Part shown: piece by piece, positions 1 to 7,130 of the stretch | Layout: each line of letters opens with the position of its first letter | Position numbering within the stretch: position 1 is the first letter of the stretch | Assembly: GCA_003233545.1 (NCBI GenBank) | Contig: QILZ01000096.1 | Coordinates: 1 to 8,371, forward strand | Length of the DNA stretch: 8,371 nt | Source of the DNA: Spirochaetales bacterium | GTDB taxonomy: Bacteria > Spirochaetota > Spirochaetia > SZUA-6 | Direction of reading: 5' to 3' | Made by a program: the position numbers and the translations under genes | Notes under the pieces: generated by a model | The model's database searches: none | Seen by the model: only the letters and a program-made list of their open reading frames with translations | Told to the model about the DNA's origin: nothing

Positions 1-270
1 AATGAGTATAAGACCGCACCGGGAACGATCGTAGGATGTTCCGTACTTTATCAGGAAAAAGCTGTTTATAAAGTTGTTACGGAGGCAATCGAGGGCAAGC
101 TTAAGTATGGAACTGCAGATATAGTAAATGCAGCCGACGGGTATGTTGATTTTATCGAAGATGATCCGATTTACATTAAGACCGTATCAAAAGATGTACG
201 TGAAAAGATGAGTAAAGTTGTAAAGGAATTCAGAAGCGGGAAACTCTCGTTAAAGGTGCCTGAACTTTAA
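1..270 (+). CDS. BMP/PnrA-family ABC transporter substrate-binding protein, C-terminal part
   Basis: This is the last 89 codons of a gene that begins before the window; frame 1 is open from base 1 to the TAA at 268-270. The peptide runs from NEYKTAPGTIVGCSVLYQEKAVY to FRSGKLSLKVPEL. This fits the C-terminal lobe of BMP-family (Med/PnrA/NupN-like) lipoproteins. In that family a conserved stretch of the type 'S..K....AVY..V..A.EGK' is followed by a glycine/aspartate-containing loop and a charged terminal helix before the stop. Such proteins are anchored outside the cytoplasmic membrane and capture nucleosides for an ABC importer. The signal peptide and lipobox would lie upstream and cannot be seen. 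The ATPase gene begins 2 nt after the stop and two matching permease genes follow, which strongly supports the assignment. Substrate identity (purine nucleosides by analogy to Treponema PnrA) is inference. Confidence 0.85.
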   Translation, partial: NEYKTAPGTIVGCSVLYQEKAVYKVVTEAIEGKLKYGTADIVNAADGYVDFIEDDPIYIKTVSKDVREKMSKVVKEFRSGKLSLKVPEL

Positions 271-272
271 CA

Positions 273-1805
273 GTGTTAAACCACGTACTGTATCTTACTA
301 TGGAAGGGATAAGTAAATATTTTCCCGAGAATCGAGTACAGGCTAACAGGAATGTAAACCTTGTTGTAAAGAAAAATGAGATCCATGCGATTGTCGGCGA
401 GAACGGGGCCGGTAAATCAACATTGATGAAAATCCTCTACGGGTTGGAACGCCCTGATAAGGGAAGGATTGTTCTTAATGGAAAACAGGTTTCTATTCAT
501 AGTCCGATGGATGCTAACAGGCTGGGCATTGGAATGGTTCATCAGCATTTCAGGCTTATCAGAGAATTTACCGTTGCGGAAAATGTTGTTTTAGGGATAG
601 AACCGAAAAAAAACGGTCTTTTTTTTAACAGGGATAAGTCCGTTCGGGATGTGCGGAGTGTAATAGAAAAGTACGGGTTTAACATAAATTCCGAATCAAG
701 AGTTGCCGATCTTACTGTAGGCCAAATGCAGCAGGTCGAAATTGTTAAAATGCTTTACAGAAAAGCTGACCTTCTTATTCTGGATGAGCCTACTTCCGTA
801 CTAACGGAACAGGAAATAAACAGGCTATTTGATAATATCAGAGAGCTGAAAAATCAGGGAAAGACTTTCATCATAATTACTCATAAGTTAGATGAGGTAA
901 AGGAAATCTCCGACCGCGTAACTGTTATGCGAAGGGGAGAGGTTGTCGCCGTTAAAGAAACGGAAAATGTGGATCAAAAAGAACTTGCAAAACTGATGGT
1001 GGGCAAAAGTGTTCTGTTTAAGCTTAAAAAAGATCCGGTATCACCGGGAGCGGTCGTACTGGAGCTTAAGAATGTATCTTTAAAGTTAAAAAGGCAGGAG
1101 CGGCCTCTTTTGGACCGTATCGATCTTAAGGTACGGGCGGGTGAAATTGTCGGTGTTGCCGGTGTGGGAGGAAATGGTCTCGGCGAGCTGGAGGATGTTG
1201 TTACCGGTTTGTTTAAGGTTTCAGAGGGTGAAATATTCTACAAAGGAGAAAATATCACCGGGCTTCCTGCCTCTAAGTTCAGGGAGAAAGAACTGGGGTA
1301 TGTCCCTGCAGACAGGCTTAACAGGGGCTCCTGCCTCGATTCGACTGTCAGGGAAAATATGATTATTACAAGGCATCATGATTTCTTAAAAGCCGGAGTG
1401 TTTAATCAGAAAAAAATCAGTGTTTTTGTTAATAATCTCTTTAAAAGCTATTCCATAACGGGAGATACTTCGGTTCCGATAGGTACTCTTTCCGGGGGAA
1501 ATATTCAGAAGGTTATTCTTGCACGGGAACTTGCAACAAATGCGGAACTGATAATCTTTTCCGAACCGACCTGGGGGCTGGATGTCGCATCCGGTGAATT
1601 TGTCTATGAAAATATTCTAAAACTCAGAAAGAACGGAATAGCCGTGCTTCTGATATCTTCCAACCTCGATGAGATAATGAACCTCGCAGACAGAATAGTG
1701 GTTATGTATAGAGGCCGGATAACGGGCAGATTCACAAATGACAAAAGTATTTCGAAAGCTTTGATAGGCGAGTATATGATGGGCGTCAGGAATGACTTTA
1801 ACTGA
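273..1805 (+). CDS. Two-domain ABC transporter ATP-binding protein, nucleoside (BMP/NupO-type) importer
   Basis: This cytoplasmic ATPase of 510 residues has the usual length for RbsA/NupO-like proteins with two fused nucleotide-binding domains. Domain 1 has Walker A GENGAGKST (42-50), Q-loop Gln91, signature LTVGQMQQVEI (147-157), Walker B LLILDEPTS (167-175) and H-loop His204. Domain 2 has a degenerate Walker A, GVGGNGLGEL (297-306), without the GKS lysine. It keeps an intact LSGGN signature (406-410) and the Walker B-like FSEP (429-432). Such asymmetry is normal in this family, where one composite ATP site is catalytic. The start is GTG at 273, 2 nt after the upstream stop. An in-frame ATG at 300 would leave only MEGISKYFP before the fold, so the longer form is preferred. 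The nearest Shine-Dalgarno-like stretch, AAAGGTG (252-258), is 14 nt away, so initiation probably depends on coupling to the upstream gene. The permease genes follow directly. Confidence 0.93.
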   Translation: MLNHVLYLTMEGISKYFPENRVQANRNVNLVVKKNEIHAIVGENGAGKSTLMKILYGLERPDKGRIVLNGKQVSIHSPMDANRLGIGMVHQHFRLIREFTVAENVVLGIEPKKNGLFFNRDKSVRDVRSVIEKYGFNINSESRVADLTVGQMQQVEIVKMLYRKADLLILDEPTSVLTEQEINRLFDNIRELKNQGKTFIIITHKLDEVKEISDRVTVMRRGEVVAVKETENVDQKELAKLMVGKSVLFKLKKDPVSPGAVVLELKNVSLKLKRQERPLLDRIDLKVRAGEIVGVAGVGGNGLGELEDVVTGLFKVSEGEIFYKGENITGLPASKFREKELGYVPADRLNRGSCLDSTVRENMIITRHHDFLKAGVFNQKKISVFVNNLFKSYSITGDTSVPIGTLSGGNIQKVILARELATNAELIIFSEPTWGLDVASGEFVYENILKLRKNGIAVLLISSNLDEIMNLADRIVVMYRGRITGRFTNDKSISKALIGEYMMGVRNDFN

Positions 1806-1823
1806 AAGAGAAGGATAATAATA

Positions 1824-2888
1824 GTGAAGTTAATTGTGAAGCGGAAAAAAAATCCGGAGAATATCTTTGTTAATATTTTCAGCCTTTCCGTAACCATGGG
1901 AATTGCTTTTCTTATTGTAATTGTTCTCATTTTATTCTTAAGCAAAGATCCTGCTAAAACAATCCGGTACTTTTTTATAGGGCCGTTCCTTAACAGGTAC
2001 TACTTCGGGAATATGCTTAACTCGGCGATTCCTCTTATTTTTACCGGCCTGGGGATAGCGATCGCCTTTAAGGCATCGACGTTTAACTTAGGCGGGGAAG
2101 GCCAGGTATATTCCGGTGCACTTGCGGCAACGGCTGTATGTCTTGCTCTGCCTGAGGCGAATGGATTTATCGGGGGCAGTCTTGCAATTCTTGCCGCAAT
2201 TGGTGTGGGTGCGGTTCTTGCCGGACTTTCCGGTCTTTTTAAGATGAAATGGGGAACGGATGAGCTTATTTCCTCTTTTCTTATCTCCGGGGCTGTGGTT
2301 TTAATAGTTAATTATTTTATTACGGGACCTATGGATGATCCTGCAAATAATCTTTTGACAACAAGAGAAATAGCAAAACAGTACCGGTTTATGCAGATTT
2401 TTCCTCCATCCAAACTGGATATAAGCATATTCTTCGCGGTTCTTACTGCCTTCCTTGTTTTCTTTTTTATGTTTTATACACATTGGGGATACGAAATGCG
2501 CATGTGCGGACTTAACAGAGAGTTTTCCAGGTACGGAGGAATAAAGGTGAAATTTTACCTTGTTCTGCCCATGATTTTAAGCGGATCCTTCCAGGGACTT
2601 GCCGGAGCCGTATCCGTAATGGGTACCTATCATATGAGTGTAAAAGGATTCAGTTTCGGCATGGGCTGGAACGGAATAGCTGTGGCGCTTATTGCCAGGA
2701 ACAACCCTCTCGCTGTTATTCCGGCTGCAATATTTTTTGCCTACATCGAAGCCGGGGCAAGTGCCGCGATGATTCATTCTGATGTGACATTCGAGATTGC
2801 GGCTATTGTCGAATCTATTATTTACTTTCTCATAACCGCGCAGGCTTTAAAAGATTTTATCAGGTATAGAAAAAGGAGGACGGAATGA
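1824..2888 (+). CDS. ABC transporter permease, nucleoside importer, first membrane subunit (NupP/YufP-like)
   Basis: This is a 354-residue integral membrane protein. A basic N-terminus (KRKKN) precedes a long hydrophobic helix at about 17-40, and many further hydrophobic segments follow. The motif FKASTFNLGGEGQ (82-94) matches the conserved 'FN.G.EGQ' signature of BPD_transp_2 permeases of the BMP/nucleoside and ribose type. The segment GYEMRMCGLNREFSRYGGI is the cytoplasmic coupling-loop motif ('R..G.N...A.Y.GI') that contacts the ATPase. The start is GTG at 1824 with a good Shine-Dalgarno sequence, GAGAAGGA (1808-1815), 8 nt upstream. The gene begins 18 nt after the ATPase stop and in the same reading frame as the ATPase. 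Its end overlaps the next permease gene by 4 nt. With that second permease it would form the heterodimeric membrane channel. Confidence 0.92.
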   Translation: MKLIVKRKKNPENIFVNIFSLSVTMGIAFLIVIVLILFLSKDPAKTIRYFFIGPFLNRYYFGNMLNSAIPLIFTGLGIAIAFKASTFNLGGEGQVYSGALAATAVCLALPEANGFIGGSLAILAAIGVGAVLAGLSGLFKMKWGTDELISSFLISGAVVLIVNYFITGPMDDPANNLLTTREIAKQYRFMQIFPPSKLDISIFFAVLTAFLVFFFMFYTHWGYEMRMCGLNREFSRYGGIKVKFYLVLPMILSGSFQGLAGAVSVMGTYHMSVKGFSFGMGWNGIAVALIARNNPLAVIPAAIFFAYIEAGASAAMIHSDVTFEIAAIVESIIYFLITAQALKDFIRYRKRRTE

Positions 2889-3799
2889 ACGAGAGCGGAT
2901 ATTACTTCCCGGTGATACACAATGCAGTAGGCATAATGACTCCTTTTCTCCTTGCTGCTATCGGCGGTCTTTTTACCGAACTTACAGGAATGCTTAACAT
3001 TGCTCTCGAGGGATTAATGCTTATAGGAGCATTTTTCAGCGTTATATTTGCAGCATCGACAGGCAGTCTCTTTTTAGGTGTTCTGTTCGGGATAGTTATT
3101 ACCATGTTTATCGCCCTTATTTTCGGTCTGATCAGCCTGTATTTAAAAGCTGATATCTTTATCTCCGGGCTTGCAACCAACCTGCTTGCATCCGGACTAA
3201 CCGTGGTACTGGCTTTTAAGATATTCGGCAATAAAGGAGTTATTCTTTTTAAGAATCTTCCCGAGCTTCCGTCTCTTAATATTCCCTTTCTACAGAAAAT
3301 ACCCATGTTCGGAGATATCTTTATAGGGCATAATATCTTTGTATATTTAAGCTGGCTCATAGTTATAATAGCGGCTGTCGTGATATATAAAACCCCCTTC
3401 GGAATGAGACTGCGCGGTACAGGGTACAATCCGAGGGCAATTACAGCCCTGGGATTAAAACCGAGAAATTACCAGCTTGCTGCAATATTGATATCGGGAT
3501 TTACATGCGGTATTGCGGGAGCTGTACTTACATTGAATCTCGGCGCTTTTGTTCCCAATATTACATCCGGAAGGGGCTGGATTGCGCTGGTTGCTATTTA
3601 TCTTGGAAATAAGAACCCCTTTGGTATTGTTATAGCTTCCTTTGTATTTGGTTTTTCCGAGAGTTTTTCCAACTATGCCCAGGGGGCAACAAAAATACCT
3701 GCCGATTTTATACTTGCATTTCCGTATATTATAACGGTTGTTGCGATGATCGGGTATTCCGTCTGGAAATATTACAAAGAAAACCGAAAAGTTTTTTAA
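2885..3799 (+). CDS. ABC transporter permease, nucleoside importer, second membrane subunit (NupQ/YufQ-like)
   Basis: This is a 304-residue, strongly hydrophobic polytopic membrane protein. TELTGMLNIALEGLMLIGAF (31-50) matches the conserved 'SG..NIGLEG.ML.GAF' motif of the second permease of BMP-type importers. A later GMRLRGTGYNPRAITALGL stretch is the ATPase-coupling loop of the same family. The start is ATG at 2885 within an ATGA overlap with the upstream stop (TGA 2886-2888). A very strong Shine-Dalgarno sequence (AAAGGAGGA, 2872-2880) lies inside the end of the upstream gene, so translation is coupled and also well initiated. It is the last gene of the importer operon. Its TAA stop (3797-3799) overlaps the stop of the convergent selB gene. 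No intrinsic terminator is evident after it. Confidence 0.92.
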   Translation: MNESGYYFPVIHNAVGIMTPFLLAAIGGLFTELTGMLNIALEGLMLIGAFFSVIFAASTGSLFLGVLFGIVITMFIALIFGLISLYLKADIFISGLATNLLASGLTVVLAFKIFGNKGVILFKNLPELPSLNIPFLQKIPMFGDIFIGHNIFVYLSWLIVIIAAVVIYKTPFGMRLRGTGYNPRAITALGLKPRNYQLAAILISGFTCGIAGAVLTLNLGAFVPNITSGRGWIALVAIYLGNKNPFGIVIASFVFGFSESFSNYAQGATKIPADFILAFPYIITVVAMIGYSVWKYYKENRKVF

Positions 3800-5592
3800 G
3801 ATTTTAATACCACGCGTTCATTTCCGTCGCGCTTTACGTATCCGTCTTTTTCCATTCGGTTAAGAAGAGGTATTATATACTTTCTGGAGAGGGATGTCCT
3901 TTCTTTTGCTTCCGGTATGGAAAACCTGTCTTCCGGATTATAACCTTTCAGTATTAGGGCGGTAAGTTTCGAGTAGTTTTCTTTCGAGTAGTATATGCCT
4001 CCTTCGGTAGGAACTGCAAGACCAAGGCGGACGAGAGTTCGGATTTCTTTCCGTGCGCCCTGAATTTTCTCTTTTTTAGGCTCATAACCATTTTTAGTTT
4101 TTTCCAGATCACCGAGTAATTTTTTTGCCATAGGAGAAAGACCCGTTTCCGGATTGTGCCCGGGCAGAGCCTTAAGTGTATAGAAATCCCGGATTTTTTT
4201 TAAACTGCCACTGGTTAAAAGGTTTTCCAATATACTCTTAAGGGCTTTCCGCGGTATATTGACTCTGTCTTTAAGTTCGGTTTCCGTTATCCCGCCGTGA
4301 CAACCTGCAAGTTTTAAGATAGCCTGGTTTATCTTCCTGAATTTTTCTTCTGTAAAAGTCCATTTTCCTGAAATAACGAGGTCAGAACCCTCCGAGTGTG
4401 CGTTTTCGGCGTATCCGAAGAGACGTAATTTAAGCTCGTTAATATTCTTTTCAGCAGTAAGGGGCTGCATGGAAACAAGGATTTCTACGAGTTTCTTTCT
4501 GATCTCTCTTTCCGTTTTCCCCTTCCATGCCACCCTCCCATTTCCCAGTATAGTACTTCCGCCATGCCTGATAATTAAAAACGGCTGGTTAAGAAGCAAT
4601 GGGGCGGGAGATTTTAATACTATCCTTGCTATTTGCCGCTTATAAATGAAATGTATTAATGCAGGTGCATGACCGGTCCCCAGTGCTATCTCGGTTTCGG
4701 AGTGGTTTTTTATTAAAGATTCATTCGAGCCGGATATTGTCAGAACTGTATCGGATGTAACCGGGCGGTTGATTTCTGCTATGAACTCATTCTCGACGGT
4801 AAATTGAGTTTTTTCCGATGTGATTAAATCGCCTCTTTTTAATTCATCTTTTTTGAGTCCGGAAATATTTAAGGCAACGCGGGAAACGGGTTGGGCTTTC
4901 TGCACATCTTTAAAATATGATTGAATTCCTCTGATTCTTATTTTTTTACCAGCCGGCAGTAAAACAAGTTCATCTTCGATTGTGATAGCTCTTCCTGCAA
5001 GGCTCCCCGTAATGACAGTTCCGGTTCCTTTCACGGTAAAAACCCTGTCTATATAGATACAGGGAAAATCCGAACTTTTAACCTGCACGGATTTTAAGGT
5101 TTTTATTATAAGGTTTTTAAGTGTATCGATATTTGCACCTGTTCGGGCGGAAACAATTATTGATTCGGGGGTTATACCGCTGATTTTTCTAACCCTTGAA
5201 ACGGCATCATCCTTAGTAAGTACTGACTGTGTCATATCTGTGAGGTCGCTTTTTGTTATAACAACGATAATTTTTTTTACATCCATGGCTGTTAAAACTC
5301 TGGTGTGGTCTTCGGACTGCTGCATCCATCCCTCATTAGCTGCCACTGTCAGCATTGCACAGCTTAAACTCCACGATCCCGCTACCATATTTCGTATAAA
5401 GCGTTCATGTCCCGGGACGTCGATAACCCCGATCGATTGCCCGTAATCGTCTTTAAAATGTGCAAACCCTAAGTCTATGGTCATGCCTCTCGCCTTTTCC
5501 TCCGGCAGGCGGTCGGTGTCCACACCGGTAAGTGCCTTTATAAGTTCGGTTTTGCCGTGATCCACATGACCTGCGGTGCCTACGATATGCAT
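3796..5592 (-). CDS. selB: Selenocysteine-specific translation elongation factor SelB
   Basis: SelB is an EF-Tu-like GTPase that carries Sec-tRNA(Sec) to the ribosome and recognises the SECIS hairpin next to in-frame UGA codons. At 598 residues it is slightly short of the usual 610-640. The G domain has GHVDHGKT (8-15), the RGMTID switch I region (35-40), DVPGH (58-62) and TKSD (113-116); Thr in place of Asn in the last motif is usual for SelB. Domain II carries DRVF..KGTGTVITG (182-196), and domain III reaches the GGSTILGNG turn near 344-352. From about 360 to the end come winged-helix segments that bind mRNA, ending with SRKYIIPLL (569-577), a conserved feature of the last winged helix. The ATG overlaps the end of selA by 13 nt and has no strong Shine-Dalgarno sequence, which suggests coupling. 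The TAA stop lies in the TTAA shared with the convergent permease gene. Confidence 0.97.
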   Translation of the reverse strand: MHIVGTAGHVDHGKTELIKALTGVDTDRLPEEKARGMTIDLGFAHFKDDYGQSIGVIDVPGHERFIRNMVAGSWSLSCAMLTVAANEGWMQQSEDHTRVLTAMDVKKIIVVITKSDLTDMTQSVLTKDDAVSRVRKISGITPESIIVSARTGANIDTLKNLIIKTLKSVQVKSSDFPCIYIDRVFTVKGTGTVITGSLAGRAITIEDELVLLPAGKKIRIRGIQSYFKDVQKAQPVSRVALNISGLKKDELKRGDLITSEKTQFTVENEFIAEINRPVTSDTVLTISGSNESLIKNHSETEIALGTGHAPALIHFIYKRQIARIVLKSPAPLLLNQPFLIIRHGGSTILGNGRVAWKGKTEREIRKKLVEILVSMQPLTAEKNINELKLRLFGYAENAHSEGSDLVISGKWTFTEEKFRKINQAILKLAGCHGGITETELKDRVNIPRKALKSILENLLTSGSLKKIRDFYTLKALPGHNPETGLSPMAKKLLGDLEKTKNGYEPKKEKIQGARKEIRTLVRLGLAVPTEGGIYYSKENYSKLTALILKGYNPEDRFSIPEAKERTSLSRKYIIPLLNRMEKDGYVKRDGNERVVLKS

Positions 5593-6941
5593 TGGTCGCC
5601 GTACTCGTCCATAATTTGTTTTAAAGATACACCTACGTAGGTTAATTCATCGGGATTAATTGTGGCTAAATTTAAGAGAACCCTGTCTTTTGAAATTGTT
5701 CCTATTATGGGTGTTTCGAGGTTCCTGAGCCGGGCAAGAATTTTCTCCGGTTTGCCGGGAAGAAGAAGGGCGAGTGAAACCGAAGGGAAAGTTTCTCCGG
5801 GGGCACTCCCACCGCCTGTAGATATGAAAGAATCCACTAATTTTGCATACCTCCGGTCGAGGCCTTTTAAGATCTTATTGCCTCTCCTTTTTAATTCCTT
5901 AACGGGCAGATTCAATATGGTTTCTGCATGTCCTGTGAGTTTACCGTTTATTTTTTGTATCAGGTATTCTTCCATGAGGGAAAAAATTGTCTTGCCCGGG
6001 CGAAATACACGCATAAGCTGACTGTCGGATAATTGTTCTATTAGGTTTTTTTTCCCGGTAATAATTCCCGCCTGAGGTCCGCCGAAAAGCTTGTCTCCGG
6101 AAAAACACACAATATCCGCACCATTTTTAATATATAATCCTGCTTTTTTCTCTCCCTGAATATCCTCTGTTGTATTTCCCGAACCCTGATCCACCACAAG
6201 GATAACATTCCCCGGGATGATCGATGCTATATCGGATACCGAAGGATTTTCTGTAAAGCCCTGTATGGAAAAATTCGATCTGTGTACCATAAGAATCATG
6301 GCGGTATTTTCCGTTATCGCACGCTTGTAATCGGAGAGTTTTGTTATATTGGTCGTGCCTACTTCTACAAGTTTCGCCCCGGATAAGGATAGTATTTCGG
6401 GAATACGGAAGCCTCCGCCTATCTGAACCTGTTCCCCTCTCGATACGATAACTTCTCTTCCTTTTGCAAATGCAGATAGTATTAGAAAGACAGCTGCTGC
6501 ATTATTATTTACAATAAGTGATGCTTCGGAACCTGTCAGAATCGATAAAAGTTCCGGTATAAGTCCGTTCCTCCTCCCGCGTTTTCCGGTAGCAAGGTCC
6601 AGTTCGAGGTTGGAATATCCGGTATTAATATCCGAAACCTTGTTCCATACATCAGATGGTATGGGGGTTCTTCCCATATTGGTATGCAGAATAATTCCCG
6701 TTGCATTTATCAATTTGATTATTCTCCTGCGGCTTGTATTTCTGCATTTTCTTTCGATTTCTTTTATCATAGTATCTCTGCCGGGTATCGATGTATTGTC
6801 TGCCAATCTTACTTTCTGCAATGTATCGGAAGCTATTACGGCGGTTAATTGTCTTGTAATCAGGGGAAACCATTTTTTAAGGTGCGGGTCTTCGAGGAGT
6901 TTTCCTATTTGCGGAAGATGAGAGAAATTAGTTTTATTCAT
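5580..6941 (-). CDS. selA: L-seryl-tRNA(Sec) selenium transferase SelA
   Basis: SelA is a pyridoxal-phosphate enzyme that converts Ser-tRNA(Sec) to Sec-tRNA(Sec) with selenophosphate; in bacteria it works as a large homodecamer in the cytoplasm. The 453 residues are close to the family length (E. coli 463). Visible landmarks are the N-terminal tRNA-binding segment beginning HLPQIGKLL (8-16), NATGIILHTNMGR (79-91), the GKRGRR stretch (119-124), NNNAAAV (145-151), the cofactor-side DQGSG (251-255), and SGDKLFGGPQAG with the Schiff-base lysine at 284. The ATG at 6941 has only a weak GGAA (6948-6951) 6 nt upstream. The gene begins 25 nt after the tRNA-Sec 3' end on the same strand with no terminator visible, so it is probably co-transcribed with the tRNA. 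Its TAG stop lies inside selB. All key residues seen are intact. Confidence 0.97.
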   Translation of the reverse strand: MNKTNFSHLPQIGKLLEDPHLKKWFPLITRQLTAVIASDTLQKVRLADNTSIPGRDTMIKEIERKCRNTSRRRIIKLINATGIILHTNMGRTPIPSDVWNKVSDINTGYSNLELDLATGKRGRRNGLIPELLSILTGSEASLIVNNNAAAVFLILSAFAKGREVIVSRGEQVQIGGGFRIPEILSLSGAKLVEVGTTNITKLSDYKRAITENTAMILMVHRSNFSIQGFTENPSVSDIASIIPGNVILVVDQGSGNTTEDIQGEKKAGLYIKNGADIVCFSGDKLFGGPQAGIITGKKNLIEQLSDSQLMRVFRPGKTIFSLMEEYLIQKINGKLTGHAETILNLPVKELKRRGNKILKGLDRRYAKLVDSFISTGGGSAPGETFPSVSLALLLPGKPEKILARLRNLETPIIGTISKDRVLLNLATINPDELTYVGVSLKQIMDEYGDQCIS

Positions 6942-6966
6942 ACGGGATTCCGGATATTAAACATAT

Positions 6967-7054
6967 CGGAAGAGGCAGGAATCGAACCTGCCGCTGCGGT
7001 TATGCAGCCAACGGTTTTGAAGACCGCGGGGACCACCGGATCCCATCTGCTTCC
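6967..7054 (-). tRNA. selC: tRNA-Sec (anticodon UCA), with a bulged acceptor stem
   Basis: This 88-nt gene folds as a selenocysteine tRNA. The anticodon loop CTTCAAA (7022-7016) carries TCA at 7020-7018 and closes with a 5-bp stem. The D arm is the Sec type, with a 6-bp stem (GGGATC with GGTCCC, 7044-7029) and a 4-nt loop. The extra arm has a 5-bp stem (GCTGC with GCAGC) and a 6-nt loop. The T arm is GCAGG, TTCGATT, CCTGC. The acceptor 5' strand GGAAGCAG (7054-7047) faces only 7 nt on the 3' strand, CTCTTCC (6974-6968). It pairs fully if C7049 is bulged, giving 7 acceptor pairs plus 5 T-stem pairs instead of the usual bacterial 8 plus 5. The discriminator is G (6967), as expected for Sec. CCA is not encoded; ATA follows. 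Location directly before selA and selB confirms the identity. Confidence 0.96.
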
Positions 7055-7071
7055 GTTTTGAATCTAAATCG

Positions 7072-7101
7072 ATTATATTCTTTAATGTCTTGCAATGTCA
7101 A
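7072..7101 (-). promoter_or_regulatory. Consensus sigma70-type promoter for selC-selA-selB
   Basis: Read on the minus strand, TTGACA (7101-7096) and TATAAT (7077-7072) are both perfect matches to the housekeeping -35 and -10 hexamers and are separated by 18 bp. Transcription would start near 7065-7064, about 10 nt before tRNA base G1 at 7054, which is typical spacing for a tRNA promoter. No other minus-strand promoter is evident before selA, so this site probably drives the whole sel module. The near-ideal hexamers suggest strong constitutive expression. The hexamers and spacing are read directly from the sequence; their use is inference. Confidence 0.85.
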
Positions 7102-7130
7102 TAATTATGGAGAAATACGGGATGAATAAA

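Noticed and set aside
300..302. ATG at 300 as the start of the ATPase gene.
   Set aside because: No better Shine-Dalgarno sequence precedes it, and starting at GTG 273 keeps the first beta strand (HVLYLTMEGI) that the family has before the Walker A motif.
2902..3429. A 175-codon open frame on the minus strand inside the second permease gene.
   Set aside because: It lies entirely antisense to a gene with clear family motifs, its predicted protein is low in recognisable features, and no ribosome-binding or promoter signal supports it.
3780..3797. Short inverted repeat AAAAC...GTTTT followed by T at the end of the second permease gene, considered as a terminator.
   Set aside because: The stem is only 5 bp with a single G:C pair and lies within the coding end, too weak to call.
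3829..3852. CGCG...CGCG pairing just after the permease stop, considered as a terminator hairpin.
   Set aside because: Only 4 bp can pair and no T-run follows directly; it lies in conserved selB coding sequence.
6849..7061. A plus-strand open frame of 70 codons crossing the selA start and the tRNA-Sec gene.
   Set aside because: It is antisense to selA and to a structured tRNA gene, so it is a chance frame.
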